Source of the DNA: Epilithonimonas caeni DSM 17710
GTDB taxonomy: Bacteria > Bacteroidota > Bacteroidia > Flavobacteriales > Weeksellaceae
DNA length: 64,000 nt
Reading direction: 5' to 3'
NCBI RefSeq assembly: GCF_000426465.1
Contig: NZ_AUFK01000001.1
Coordinates: 34,383-98,382, forward strand
Both the position numbers and the translations under genes were made by a program. The notes under the pieces are model-generated. The model did not search any database. It saw only the letters and a program-made list of their open reading frames with translations, and had not been told where the DNA came from. Positions 26,708-34,450 of the stretch are shown here, piece after piece (the stretch's first letter is position 1; every line of letters begins with the position of its first letter).

Positions 26708-27420
26708 AAAGGCTGGTAATTTTTGTAATGACTCTCGTTTTCGGATTGATTACAGCACAAACACAGATCAACAAAAGCTTTCCTGCAACTAAATATCAGA
26801 ACATCTCTTTGAAATTCGATTATCCTCAATTGATTAAAATAAGCACCTGGGACAAAGATGAAGTTCAGATTTCGGGAACTGTAAACATCAATGACAATGA
26901 AAATAATGATGCTTTTCAAGTCAAAGAATCGAAGGAAGGAAATTCTCTTATCATCGAAGGCAGCGTTTCCGGAATAGACAACATTCCACGTAGAATTACG
27001 GTTCATAAGGGAAATGAGAAACTGACATTTAAAACCAAAGAAGATTATCAGCAATACTGTAAAACCAACGGTGTCACTTTCAACACGATGTCCAATGGTG
27101 TCGACATTGATATTGAATTGGAGATCAAAGTTCCAAAATCTCTTAAAACTCAAATTGAAGCCAAATATGGATTGGTAGAAGTCAAAAATTTCGGTGGAGA
27201 GATCAATGTTAATGCAACTTATGGAGGAATCGATGCTACAATCAAAAACATAGGAAAACTCTCTGCTGAAACCTATTATGGACAAATCTATTCAAATTTG
27301 GAAACCAAATTTGCCGGAAAAGATTCGGATGATTTTCATACCTTAGTGACTACAACATTAGGAAACGGACCGCAGTATAGTCTTGAATCCAAATATGGAA
27401 ATATCTATCTAAGGAAATAA
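26704..27420 (+). CDS. DUF4097-like exported beta-repeat protein (second copy)
   Basis: A 238-residue protein with a signal peptide ending ITAQ, related in pattern to the preceding gene. It has LIKISTWDKDEVQISGTV at the start, then IEAKYGLVEVKNFGGEINVNATYGG (shown in part: EAKYGLVEVKNFGG), ETYYGQIYSNL, and the closing SKYGNIYLRK. The ATG overlaps the upstream stop by four bases. The final YGNIYLRK block is typical of these flavobacterial DUF4097 pairs. No enzyme motif is visible. Confidence 0.77.
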   Translation: MKRLVIFVMTLVFGLITAQTQINKSFPATKYQNISLKFDYPQLIKISTWDKDEVQISGTVNINDNENNDAFQVKESKEGNSLIIEGSVSGIDNIPRRITVHKGNEKLTFKTKEDYQQYCKTNGVTFNTMSNGVDIDIELEIKVPKSLKTQIEAKYGLVEVKNFGGEINVNATYGGIDATIKNIGKLSAETYYGQIYSNLETKFAGKDSDDFHTLVTTTLGNGPQYSLESKYGNIYLRK

Positions 27421-27424
27421 TTAA

Positions 27425-27808
27425 ATGAAGAACGAAATCAATAATAAAAAAATGACTGTCATACATGGCGGTCATTTTTCAGATTTGGAAGGTTTTTATA
27501 AAGAAGTTTCTCGACTTTTCATGAAGGATGAAGATTGGAAAGTGGGGACTTTGGATGGTTTTGATGATATTCTTTATAGTGTTGATTCTGATATTACTTG
27601 GAAAGATTCTCAGAAATCAAAAGAGGATTTAGGTTTTGATTTGACCAAGGAATTTTATGAAAATAAAATCAGACGAGGCAAACCTTTCAATGTCAAATTG
27701 ATTCAACAAAAACTGGATGATTTGATTGATGGAAGCGGGCAAACTTTATTCGAAATTTTAATTGAAATCATAGAATCGCACAAAAATATTAGACTAATTT
27801 TGGATTAG
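27425..27808 (+). CDS. Barstar-like ribonuclease inhibitor
   Basis: A 127-residue small acidic protein. From the second Met (27452) it reads MTVIHGGHFSDLEGFYKEV, then GTLDGFDDILY, matching the barstar fold's strand-helix-loop start, with a Leu-rich C-terminal strand NIRLILD. Barstars inhibit secreted RNases such as barnase. No RNase or polymorphic-toxin gene is adjacent, so this may be an orphan immunity protein. It starts only 4 bases after the DUF4097 stop. A strong terminator-like hairpin overlaps codons 9-19, so either ATG (27425 or 27452) may be used. The barstar call is moderate. Confidence 0.75.
   Translation: MKNEINNKKMTVIHGGHFSDLEGFYKEVSRLFMKDEDWKVGTLDGFDDILYSVDSDITWKDSQKSKEDLGFDLTKEFYENKIRRGKPFNVKLIQQKLDDLIDGSGQTLFEILIEIIESHKNIRLILD
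27450..27480 (+). terminator. Terminator-like hairpin inside the barstar-like 5' coding end
   Basis: AATGACTGTCA and TGGCGGTCATT form an 11-bp stem with two G-T pairs and a 4-base loop, followed by TTTTTC. It looks like the natural terminator of the DUF4097 operon, yet it lies within the barstar-like frame and contains the in-frame ATG 27452. It could act as an attenuator. Confidence 0.55.
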
Positions 27809-27832
27809 ATCAATATTTGAAATTTAGATAAG

Positions 27833-28459
27833 ATGAAAAAAATGAGGTACGGATTATTCTTCGGAGACAGCATCACATACGGAGAATACGATGGCGTTTT
27901 TGGAGGCTGGGTCGATATTCTGAAACGATATGCTTTGCAGAAATATAATGAGGGCAGCAACGAATTGATTCTTTTCAATCTGGGAATCGGTGGCGAGACA
28001 ACGGAAGGTTTGGTTGCAAGAATGCCTCACGAAATGAAAGCAAGAAATTCTACTGATGGAAACATCATTTTCATAGGTTACGGCGCCAATGATTTGGCTT
28101 CAAAAGATGGAATCCAATTGGTAAGTCCTGAAAAATTCAGAATTAATATCGAAAATGCAATTCAAAATGCTAAGCAATATTCCAGCGACATTTATTTGGT
28201 AAGTATTCTTCCTGTTTCAGAAAGCATCGATTCCAAAGTTTCTCCAACCGGAAAAGTGAGAACCAATGAAGATGTTTTGATTTATAATCAAATCCTTAAA
28301 GACATTGCTAATGAAAGCTCATTAAGTTATATTGATTTTCATTCAGCTTTTTTGCAGGACAAAGAGATTTTGCTTTCCCAGGATGGTGTTCATCCAAACG
28401 AAAAAGGCTACGGAATAATGGCCGAAATTGCAATTCCAATTATTGAAAAATATCTTTAA
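27833..28459 (+). CDS. SGNH/GDSL hydrolase
   Basis: A 208-residue cytoplasmic hydrolase without a signal peptide. The four SGNH blocks are present: FFGDSITYGE near residue 10 (nucleophile Ser), LGIGGETTEGL near 50 (Gly), GYGANDLAS near 83 (Asn) and DGVHPNEKGY near 185 (Asp/His). This resembles GDSL lipases or acyl-esterases such as TesA-like proteins. The substrate is unknown. It begins 24 bases after the barstar-like gene and may be cotranscribed with it. Confidence 0.88.
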   Translation: MKKMRYGLFFGDSITYGEYDGVFGGWVDILKRYALQKYNEGSNELILFNLGIGGETTEGLVARMPHEMKARNSTDGNIIFIGYGANDLASKDGIQLVSPEKFRINIENAIQNAKQYSSDIYLVSILPVSESIDSKVSPTGKVRTNEDVLIYNQILKDIANESSLSYIDFHSAFLQDKEILLSQDGVHPNEKGYGIMAEIAIPIIEKYL

Positions 28460-28469
28460 ATATTATTTT

Positions 28470-28612
28470 ATAACACAAAGACACAAATCATTTATTAAAA
28501 TCAATTATACTCAAGGCACAAGTTTTTAACTTCATTAAAAATTAAAAATCCATGATTTTCTTTGCGACTTGACATAAATAAAGTAAAATTAATTTTTGTG
28601 CCTTTGCGATAA
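28470..28612. repeat. CACAAAG-family inverted repeat element
   Basis: Imperfect inverted arms, AACACAAAGACACAAAT near 28472 and AATTTTTGTGCCTTTGCGA ending 28609, bracket about 100 AT-rich bases between the SGNH and AsmA genes. The arms resemble those at 7503, 33007, 50562 and 63397. Confidence 0.5.
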
Positions 28613-28716
28613 AAAACTATTACATAACGTATAATCCTTCTTAAAATTTTCAGGAAGGATTTTCTTTGAAATATGTTTTAGCACAATCTTTGAATTATTC
28701 CGAAAAATTCAAGTTT

Positions 28717-31614
28717 ATGAGTGCGGTTAATGTAAAAACGATATTGCTGAAAATATTAAAATGGCTGGGAATTACCATCGCTTCTATCTTATTTTTAATG
28801 TTCATTATCCCGATTTTATTTCCGGGAACCATTTCTCAGCAGGTTAAGATCTTTGCCAATAAACATCTTGCCGGAGAATTGGATTACAAGAAGACACATC
28901 TTACTTTTTTCCGTCACTTCCCTTCTCTAACAGTTTCCGTGGACGATTTCATACTGAAAGGCTCCAAGCCTTTTGAACAGGATACTTTGCTTGCAGCAAA
29001 AGAAGTTGCAGCCGGAATCAACTTGAAAAACCTGATTTTCGATGGTGAAATCAAGATTGATGAAATTTATGTGAATGATGCCATAGCCAATGTTTTTGTT
29101 AATTCTAAAGGTCAGGCCAATTACAACGTTTACGTTTCAAAACCGTCAGAAAAACCAAAAGATACCACCGAAGCTGGCGCATCTATCAAATTGGATTTGA
29201 TCAAATTGAAAAACTGGAATATCAAGTATAATGACCACGCTGCAAATGTTCTGCTCAAGACAAAAGGCTTGAATTATACGGGAAAAGGAGGATTAAGTGA
29301 AGATATCTTCGATTTGGAAACAGATCTGGATATTGATAAAGTTGATTTTGCGCTGAATCGGATCTGGTACGCACAGCAGAAAACTTTACACGCTGATCTG
29401 ATCACAAGAATCAATACGAATGCATTGACATTTGTCCTAAGAAAAAACGAATTGAGAATCAATGAGCTTCCCTTGAAATTCACTGGTTTTGTGAGCATTT
29501 TGAAAGATGGCTATAATCTAAATATCAATGCAGCTTCCGAGAAAACGACGATCAAAGACATGTTGTCGGTTTTGCCTCCACAATATCTGGGTTGGGTAAA
29601 GGACACAAAAATCGAGGGAAAAAGTGATTTGTTTTTCAGCCTGAAAGGACGTTTCAGTGAACCAAAAAATCTGAAACCTGATTTGAAAGCAAGTCTGAAA
29701 GTAGACAAAGGTTCGGTTTCCAACAGCAACGCACCAGTTCCGATGAACAATCTTAATATGGACCTGAATATAGATTTACCTTCGCTGGATACCGAGAAAC
29801 TCCTACTCGACCTGAGAACTTTGAGTTTTGATCTGGGCAAGAATAACAGCTTTCGTGCAGTTGTAAAAACACAGGGATTGAACGAGATGAAAGTGAATGC
29901 CAATATAAAAGGTGCGGTTGACCTGGCAACTTTGGACGCCGCATTGGGTTTAAAAGATATTGAATTGAAAGGTCTGATGAATACGGATATTCAATCGAAT
30001 GGAATCTTTAATCTGGATAAAAAACTATTCCCGAGAACGAAAGGCTATTTCAATCTGAAAAATGGTTGGCTTAAGACCAACTATTATCCAAACCCGATTC
30101 AGAATATCAATATTTTAGCAAACATTCATAATAAGGATGGGACTTTCAAAAGTCTGGGCGTGAAACTCGACCCTTTCAAATTTGATTTTGAAGGTAATCC
30201 GGTTTTCGTGAATGCAGATCTGCAGGATTTTGAGGATCTGTTATACAAAGTCCGAGCAAAGGGAACTTTGAATGTAGGCAGAATCTATAAGGTTTTCAAG
30301 AAAGAAGGCTTGGACGTCAGCGGCCTGATCATGGCGAACCTATCGCTGAACGGCCGCCAGAGTTATGCGACATCCGGACAATATGCGAAGCTTGATAACC
30401 GCGGAAATCTCATCTTGAAAAACATCAAAGCCACAACCGAATATCTTCCGAAATCATTCTATATCAAAGAAGGGAATTTCGAATTTGAAAATGAGAAAAT
30501 GTGGTTCAGGCGATTCTATGGCAATTACGGAAAATCCGATTATTCACTCAACGGTTACCTGCTGAACACCATCAATTATTTCATTGAAAGAAAAGGGACG
30601 TTGCACGGTAGATTTCATCTGAAATCCAATTATATTTTGGTGGATGAGTTTATGGCATTGAAAGAAGGCGATAATAAAGACAAATCAATGGACGTGGAAT
30701 ATGCCAAAGAAGAACATCCGAAAAGCAGTGGCGTTGTGATCGTCCCAAACAATCTTGATGTTTCTTTGGAAGCCAGTGCTAAAAAAGTAGAATTCAAAGG
30801 ACTTGGGCTGAATAATCTGGTTGGTTTGGCTTCTGTGAGCAAAGGTGAAATTTATTTAAAAAACACCACATTCGATATCATCGGAAGTCGAATGGGAATC
30901 GATGCAAGATATCAGAACGAATCCCCCATCACCGCCAACTACGATGTAGCTCTAAAAGTCGACAACTTCGATGTTCAGAGGGCTTACAAAGAGATCGACA
31001 TGGTACGTGAGATGGCAACCGCCGCGAAAAATGTAAAAGGTATCGTCTCTTTGGATTACAAACTGAAAGGTGATTTTGACAGTAATATGAAACCTATCTA
31101 TCCGTCATTGGAAGGTGGCGGAAACGTAAACCTGAGAGATGTGGAAGTCAAAAACCTGAAAATGCTTTCGACCATTGGCGATAATATTGGTGCGAATGCA
31201 TTTGACAATCCGGATATGAAAGGCGTTGATATCAAAACAAGCATCAACAATAATCTGATCCATGTAGAGCCTTTTACCTTCAAAGTTTCTATTCTGCGAC
31301 CTACAATTAGCGGAACCACGAGTTTCAACGGCCTGCTGGATTTCCGTGTGAGAGTTGGTTTACCCCCCGCAGGATGGATCGGGTTCCCGATTGTTGTGAC
31401 AGGAACGCACGAGAAACCGAAGATCAAGATCTTCAGCAAAACCGGACAAGGCATTTTGGAAGCTTTATATAACCAAAAATCCAATAAAGTTATCCGTGAA
31501 GAAAAACGAGCTGAGAAAAAATCCAGAGCACAACAGCGAAAAGAAAAACGCGCTCAGGAAAAGAAAGCCGAAAATGCAGAAAAGCAGATTGATAAAGATT
31601 TGAATAAGAAATAA
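28717..31614 (+). CDS. AsmA-like family protein
   Basis: A 965-residue envelope protein. One N-terminal membrane segment (about 12-35, LGITIASILFLMFIIPILF) anchors a very long beta-rich body, and the AsmA C-terminal-type region (about 720-900) is recognisable. The end is a highly charged Lys/Glu/Arg tail (about 920-965). AsmA-like proteins, related to TamB and to bridge-like lipid-transfer proteins, are thought to move or organise phospholipids between inner and outer membranes. The frame opens with a TTG at 28666, but the ATG at 28717 places the membrane segment at the normal position. It stands alone between two repeat or terminator regions. Confidence 0.87.
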   Translation: MSAVNVKTILLKILKWLGITIASILFLMFIIPILFPGTISQQVKIFANKHLAGELDYKKTHLTFFRHFPSLTVSVDDFILKGSKPFEQDTLLAAKEVAAGINLKNLIFDGEIKIDEIYVNDAIANVFVNSKGQANYNVYVSKPSEKPKDTTEAGASIKLDLIKLKNWNIKYNDHAANVLLKTKGLNYTGKGGLSEDIFDLETDLDIDKVDFALNRIWYAQQKTLHADLITRINTNALTFVLRKNELRINELPLKFTGFVSILKDGYNLNINAASEKTTIKDMLSVLPPQYLGWVKDTKIEGKSDLFFSLKGRFSEPKNLKPDLKASLKVDKGSVSNSNAPVPMNNLNMDLNIDLPSLDTEKLLLDLRTLSFDLGKNNSFRAVVKTQGLNEMKVNANIKGAVDLATLDAALGLKDIELKGLMNTDIQSNGIFNLDKKLFPRTKGYFNLKNGWLKTNYYPNPIQNINILANIHNKDGTFKSLGVKLDPFKFDFEGNPVFVNADLQDFEDLLYKVRAKGTLNVGRIYKVFKKEGLDVSGLIMANLSLNGRQSYATSGQYAKLDNRGNLILKNIKATTEYLPKSFYIKEGNFEFENEKMWFRRFYGNYGKSDYSLNGYLLNTINYFIERKGTLHGRFHLKSNYILVDEFMALKEGDNKDKSMDVEYAKEEHPKSSGVVIVPNNLDVSLEASAKKVEFKGLGLNNLVGLASVSKGEIYLKNTTFDIIGSRMGIDARYQNESPITANYDVALKVDNFDVQRAYKEIDMVREMATAAKNVKGIVSLDYKLKGDFDSNMKPIYPSLEGGGNVNLRDVEVKNLKMLSTIGDNIGANAFDNPDMKGVDIKTSINNNLIHVEPFTFKVSILRPTISGTTSFNGLLDFRVRVGLPPAGWIGFPIVVTGTHEKPKIKIFSKTGQGILEALYNQKSNKVIREEKRAEKKSRAQQRKEKRAQEKKAENAEKQIDKDLNKK

Positions 31615-31618
31615 AAGG

Positions 31619-31643
31619 AAAACTCCAATTTGTTTGGAAGTTT
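31619..31643 (+). terminator. Possible terminator after the AsmA-like gene
   Basis: AAACTCCAA and TTGGAAGTTT pair with one bulge around ATTTGT just after the stop. The T-tract is short (TTTATTATT), so this is tentative. Confidence 0.4.
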
Positions 31644-31754
31644 ATTATTAGGATAGAATGACACAATTATGACGTTTTTCAGAAAATGAATTATTTGTTA
31701 ACAATCTATTTTGGTAATTCAGGAAAAGCTTTATTTTTAGGCAAAACAAAAATA

Positions 31755-32936
31755 ATGTCATATTACCCGTTAACAAGCATACCAGATTACTATTCCATAG
31801 ACGCTCTTTTGACCGAAGAACACAAGCTTATCCGCGATTCTGTAAGAAGCTGGGTGGAGAGTTTTGTGATGCCCAAGATCGATGAAGCAGCGCAAAATCA
31901 TACCGATATCCCGGGATTGATGAAAGAATTGGGAAATATCGGTGCGCTTGGCCCATACATTCCTGAGGAATATGGCGGTCCGGGATTAGACCAGATTTCT
32001 TATGGACTCATCATGCAGGAATTGGAAAGAGGCGATTCGGCAGTGCGTTCTGCGGCTTCTGTGCAGTCTTCTTTGGTGATGTTCCCGATTTTCGAGTACG
32101 GTTCTGAGGAACAAAAAAGAAAATACCTTCCCAAACTGGCTTCCGGTGATATAATTGGATGTTTTGGTTTGACAGAGCCTAACCATGGTTCCGACCCATC
32201 ATCAATGGAATCCAAATTCACAGACCAGGGCGACCATTATCTTTTGAACGGTGCAAAAATGTGGATCACCAACTCCCCTGTTGCAGATATTGCCGTAGTC
32301 TGGGCAAAAGGCGAAGACGGAAAAGTACGAGGGATGATCCTGGAGCGTGGAATGGAAGGTTTTACGACACCTACTACTCATAACAAATGGAGCCTGAGAG
32401 CGTCCAAAACAGGAGAATTGGTTTTCAACAATGTGAAAGTTCCGAAAGAAAACCTTCTACCAAATGTTGAAGGTTTGAAAGGACCTTTGTCTTGTCTTAA
32501 TTCAGCAAGATATGGGATTTCGTGGGGTGTAATTGGTGCTGCAATGGATTGTTATTGTACAGCGGTTCAATACACTAAGGAGAGAAAACAATTCGGGAAA
32601 CCGATTGCTTCTTTCCAGCTTCAGCAAAAGAAATTAGCCGAATTTTTGACAGAGATCACCAAGGCGCAATTACTTTGCCTGCAATTAGGGAATCTTAAAA
32701 ATGCGCATAAAGCTTCGCCTGCACAAATCTCTATGGCAAAAAGAAACAATGTGAAAATGGCCATCGATATTGCCAGAGAATCCCGTCAGATGCTTGGCGG
32801 AATGGGCATCATGGGCGAATTCCCGATGATGCGCCACGCTGCCAACCTGGAGTCTGTGATCACCTACGAAGGAACACATGACATCCATCTGCTGATCACC
32901 GGGATGGACATTACCGGAATCAATGCCTTTGGATAA
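31755..32936 (+). CDS. Acyl-CoA dehydrogenase of glutaryl-CoA dehydrogenase type
   Basis: A 393-residue FAD enzyme. It has the acyl-CoA dehydrogenase motifs CFGLTEPNHGSDP, KMWITNSPVADIAVVWAK and QLQQKKLAEF. The C-terminal block MLGGMGIMGEFPMMRHAANLE, then YEGTHDIHLLITG, includes the catalytic Glu of YEGTHD. These blocks resemble glutaryl-CoA dehydrogenase (lysine and tryptophan breakdown) more than straight-chain enzymes, especially CLNSARYGISWGV. The frame opens at 31686, but the conserved protein starts at the ATG at 31755. It is flanked by terminators and is probably a single-gene unit. Substrate is inferred. Confidence 0.88.
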   Translation: MSYYPLTSIPDYYSIDALLTEEHKLIRDSVRSWVESFVMPKIDEAAQNHTDIPGLMKELGNIGALGPYIPEEYGGPGLDQISYGLIMQELERGDSAVRSAASVQSSLVMFPIFEYGSEEQKRKYLPKLASGDIIGCFGLTEPNHGSDPSSMESKFTDQGDHYLLNGAKMWITNSPVADIAVVWAKGEDGKVRGMILERGMEGFTTPTTHNKWSLRASKTGELVFNNVKVPKENLLPNVEGLKGPLSCLNSARYGISWGVIGAAMDCYCTAVQYTKERKQFGKPIASFQLQQKKLAEFLTEITKAQLLCLQLGNLKNAHKASPAQISMAKRNNVKMAIDIARESRQMLGGMGIMGEFPMMRHAANLESVITYEGTHDIHLLITGMDITGINAFG

Positions 32937-32965
32937 GACCAAATCGATCTTATATATTTTTAACA

Positions 32966-32996
32966 AAACCTGCGGAATATTTTCGCAGGTTTTTTC
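32966..32996 (+). terminator. Rho-independent terminator after the acyl-CoA dehydrogenase
   Basis: AACCTGCG and CGCAGGTT form a perfect 8-bp stem around GAATATTTT, followed by TTTTTC, about 30 bases after the stop. Confidence 0.85.
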
Positions 32997-33006
32997 GTTC
33001 AGATAT

Positions 33007-33060
33007 AAACCACAAAAGTCACAAAAACAAAGAATAAATCTTTTGTGAATTTTGTGGTTT
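33007..33060. repeat. CACAAAAG-family inverted repeat
   Basis: AAACCACAAAAGTCACAAAA at 33007-33026 and its complement with one mismatch at 33041-33060 form a 20-bp hairpin just before the DUF1287 gene. The left arm is also matched perfectly, inverted, at 33676-33695 on the other side of that gene. Confidence 0.65.
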
Positions 33061-33073
33061 CAAAAAACTTAAT

Positions 33074-33656
33074 ATGAAAAAATACTTTGCAATTCTTTTC
33101 TTTGTTTCTATCACCATTTTTGGACAAAACTTTCAGACAAAACTTTCAGACAAAACTTTCCAATGCTGCTATTGAGCTGACAAAAGATAAAGTGGTTTAT
33201 GACCCAACCTATTTCGTTTTGAAATATCCGAATGGCGATATTCCTGCTGGAAAAGGTGTTTGTACGGATGTTGTCATAAGAGCTTACAGAGCGTTAGGAA
33301 TCGATTTGCAGAAAGAAGTTCATGAAGATATGGCGAAGAATTTCTCCAAATATCCAAAGAAATGGGGATTAAAGAAAACTGATACCAATATCGACCACAG
33401 ACGGGTTCCCAACCTGATGGTTTTCTTTTCGAGATTCGGGAAGGTGAAACCGATCACTAATGATGCTAAAGATTACGTTCCTGGCGATATCGTCACTTGG
33501 GATCTACCTAAAAATCTGACGCATATCGGCATTGTTGTGAATAAAAAATCAGCAGATGGTAAACGGTATTTGATCTCGCATAATATCGGCGCGGGACAAG
33601 TTTTGGAAGATTGTCTTTTCAGTTGGACAATCACGGGACATTATGTTTATCAATGA
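33074..33656 (+). CDS. DUF1287 family protein, 5' end frameshifted by a 13-bp tandem duplication
   Basis: The intact-looking body (about 170 residues) is a DUF1287 domain with an NlpC/P60-like layout. GKGVCTDVVIRAYRAL carries the likely catalytic Cys, THIGIVVN the His, and then HNIGAGQ follows. The natural start is the ATG at 33074, which encodes a signal peptide (MKKYFAILFFVSITIFGQ). After it, a 13-bp unit ACAAAACTTTCAG is repeated at 33124-33136 and 33137-33149 with a partial third copy, shifting the frame into a stop about 18 codons later. Removing one unit restores one continuous frame into LSNAAIELTKD. In the other frame the body is open from a TTG at 33087. As it stands, export is probably lost. 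This could be a real slippage mutation, a reversible switch or a sequencing error. Confidence 0.82.
33124..33160 (+). repeat. 13-bp tandem repeat, about 2.8 copies
   Basis: Units ACAAAACTTTCAG at 33124-33136 and 33137-33149, then ACAAAACTTTC at 33150-33160. It lies at the junction of the signal peptide and mature region of the DUF1287 gene. Because 13 is not a multiple of 3, each gain or loss of a unit changes the frame. Confidence 0.9.
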
Positions 33657-33674
33657 TGATTGATAAATGAAAAA

Positions 33675-33695
33675 CTTTTGTGACTTTTGTGGTTT
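33675..33695. repeat. Single CACAAAAG-family arm
   Basis: CTTTTGTGACTTTTGTGGTTT is the inverse of the arm at 33007 over 20 bases. The two arms flank the DUF1287 gene in opposite orientation about 650 bases apart. Confidence 0.6.
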
Positions 33696-33705
33696 AAAAA
33701 TAGTT

Positions 33706-34356
33706 ATGACCAGATTTTTTCAAATATTATTTTTCAGCTTTTGCTTTCTTTTGCAGGCTCAAAACCTTAAAATCATTCAAAAACCGATTGGTTATTCCAA
33801 GGAAAGAATGAAGCTGAGTCTGGATTATATGAAAGAGCATCACAATCTGATTCAGAAAACCCCAAACATCACGCCGAAGATCATTGTCCTACATTACACC
33901 GCCGGCGGAACGATCGAATCAAATTTCAGATATTTTAATAATTTATATTTAGAAAATCAACGAGCAACGCTCAAAAAGCAAAGCTCACTGAATGTTTCTG
34001 CACATTTTCTGGTGGATAGGGACGGAACCGTTTATCAGCTGGTTGACCCGGAACTATTCGCAAGGCATACAATCGGTCTTAATCATTGTGCTATCGGCGT
34101 AGAAAATATCGGGAGCAAATCTCAGCCTTTGACCGACAAACAAGTTGAAGCCAACGCAGAATTAGTCAAATATCTTGTGAAAAAATATCCGGTTGAATAC
34201 CTTATCGGACATTCGGAATATGGAGTTTTCAGGAATTCTGAACTCTGGAAAGAAACCGACCCAAAATACTTCACAGGCAAAGAAGACCCAGGTTCTGATT
34301 TCATGAAGAAAGTTAGAGAAAAATTGAGGGATTTGAAGTTAAAAAGTCAACCGTAA
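33706..34356 (+). CDS. N-acetylmuramoyl-L-alanine amidase (Amidase_2)
   Basis: A 216-residue exported amidase that cleaves the bond between N-acetylmuramic acid and the stem peptide of peptidoglycan. A signal peptide ends LQAQ (residue 19). The zinc-binding His occurs in IIVLHYTAGG near residue 63. VSAHFLVDRDGTVYQLV, then ARHTIGLNHCAIGVENIG and the final zinc/catalytic region GHSEYG match the T7-lysozyme-like Amidase_2 fold. The frame opens at 33667, but that part is the CACAAAAG repeat arm, so the ATG at 33706 is chosen. The DUF1287 neighbour is also a likely wall hydrolase-fold protein. Confidence 0.92.
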   Translation: MTRFFQILFFSFCFLLQAQNLKIIQKPIGYSKERMKLSLDYMKEHHNLIQKTPNITPKIIVLHYTAGGTIESNFRYFNNLYLENQRATLKKQSSLNVSAHFLVDRDGTVYQLVDPELFARHTIGLNHCAIGVENIGSKSQPLTDKQVEANAELVKYLVKKYPVEYLIGHSEYGVFRNSELWKETDPKYFTGKEDPGSDFMKKVREKLRDLKLKSQP

Positions 34357-34372
34357 TTACAACATCTTTATT

Positions 34373-34426
34373 GTCATTCCGTAAGAATGAATCTCAACAG
34401 CTAAGTTTAGATTCCTACGGAATGAC
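34373..34426. repeat. GTCATTCC palindromic repeat
   Basis: GTCATTCCGTAAGAATGAATCT at 34373 in shortened form (GTCATTCCGTAAGAATGA) and AGATTCCTACGGAATGAC at 34409-34426 form an imperfect hairpin between two convergent genes. A half copy, TTTAGATTCCTACGGAATGA, recurs at 48503-48522 and a degenerate one at 37254-37271. It may serve as a bidirectional terminator here. Confidence 0.6.
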
Positions 34427-34450
34427 AAAGATCATGTCTATGTGCTGAGA

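Noticed and set aside
28666..28716. TTG start and extension for the AsmA-like gene
   Set aside because: It would put 17 extra residues ahead of the membrane segment. The ATG at 28717 gives the normal layout.
31686..31754. Upstream ATG and extension for the acyl-CoA dehydrogenase
   Set aside because: These 23 codons show no family similarity. The conserved N-terminus begins at 31755.
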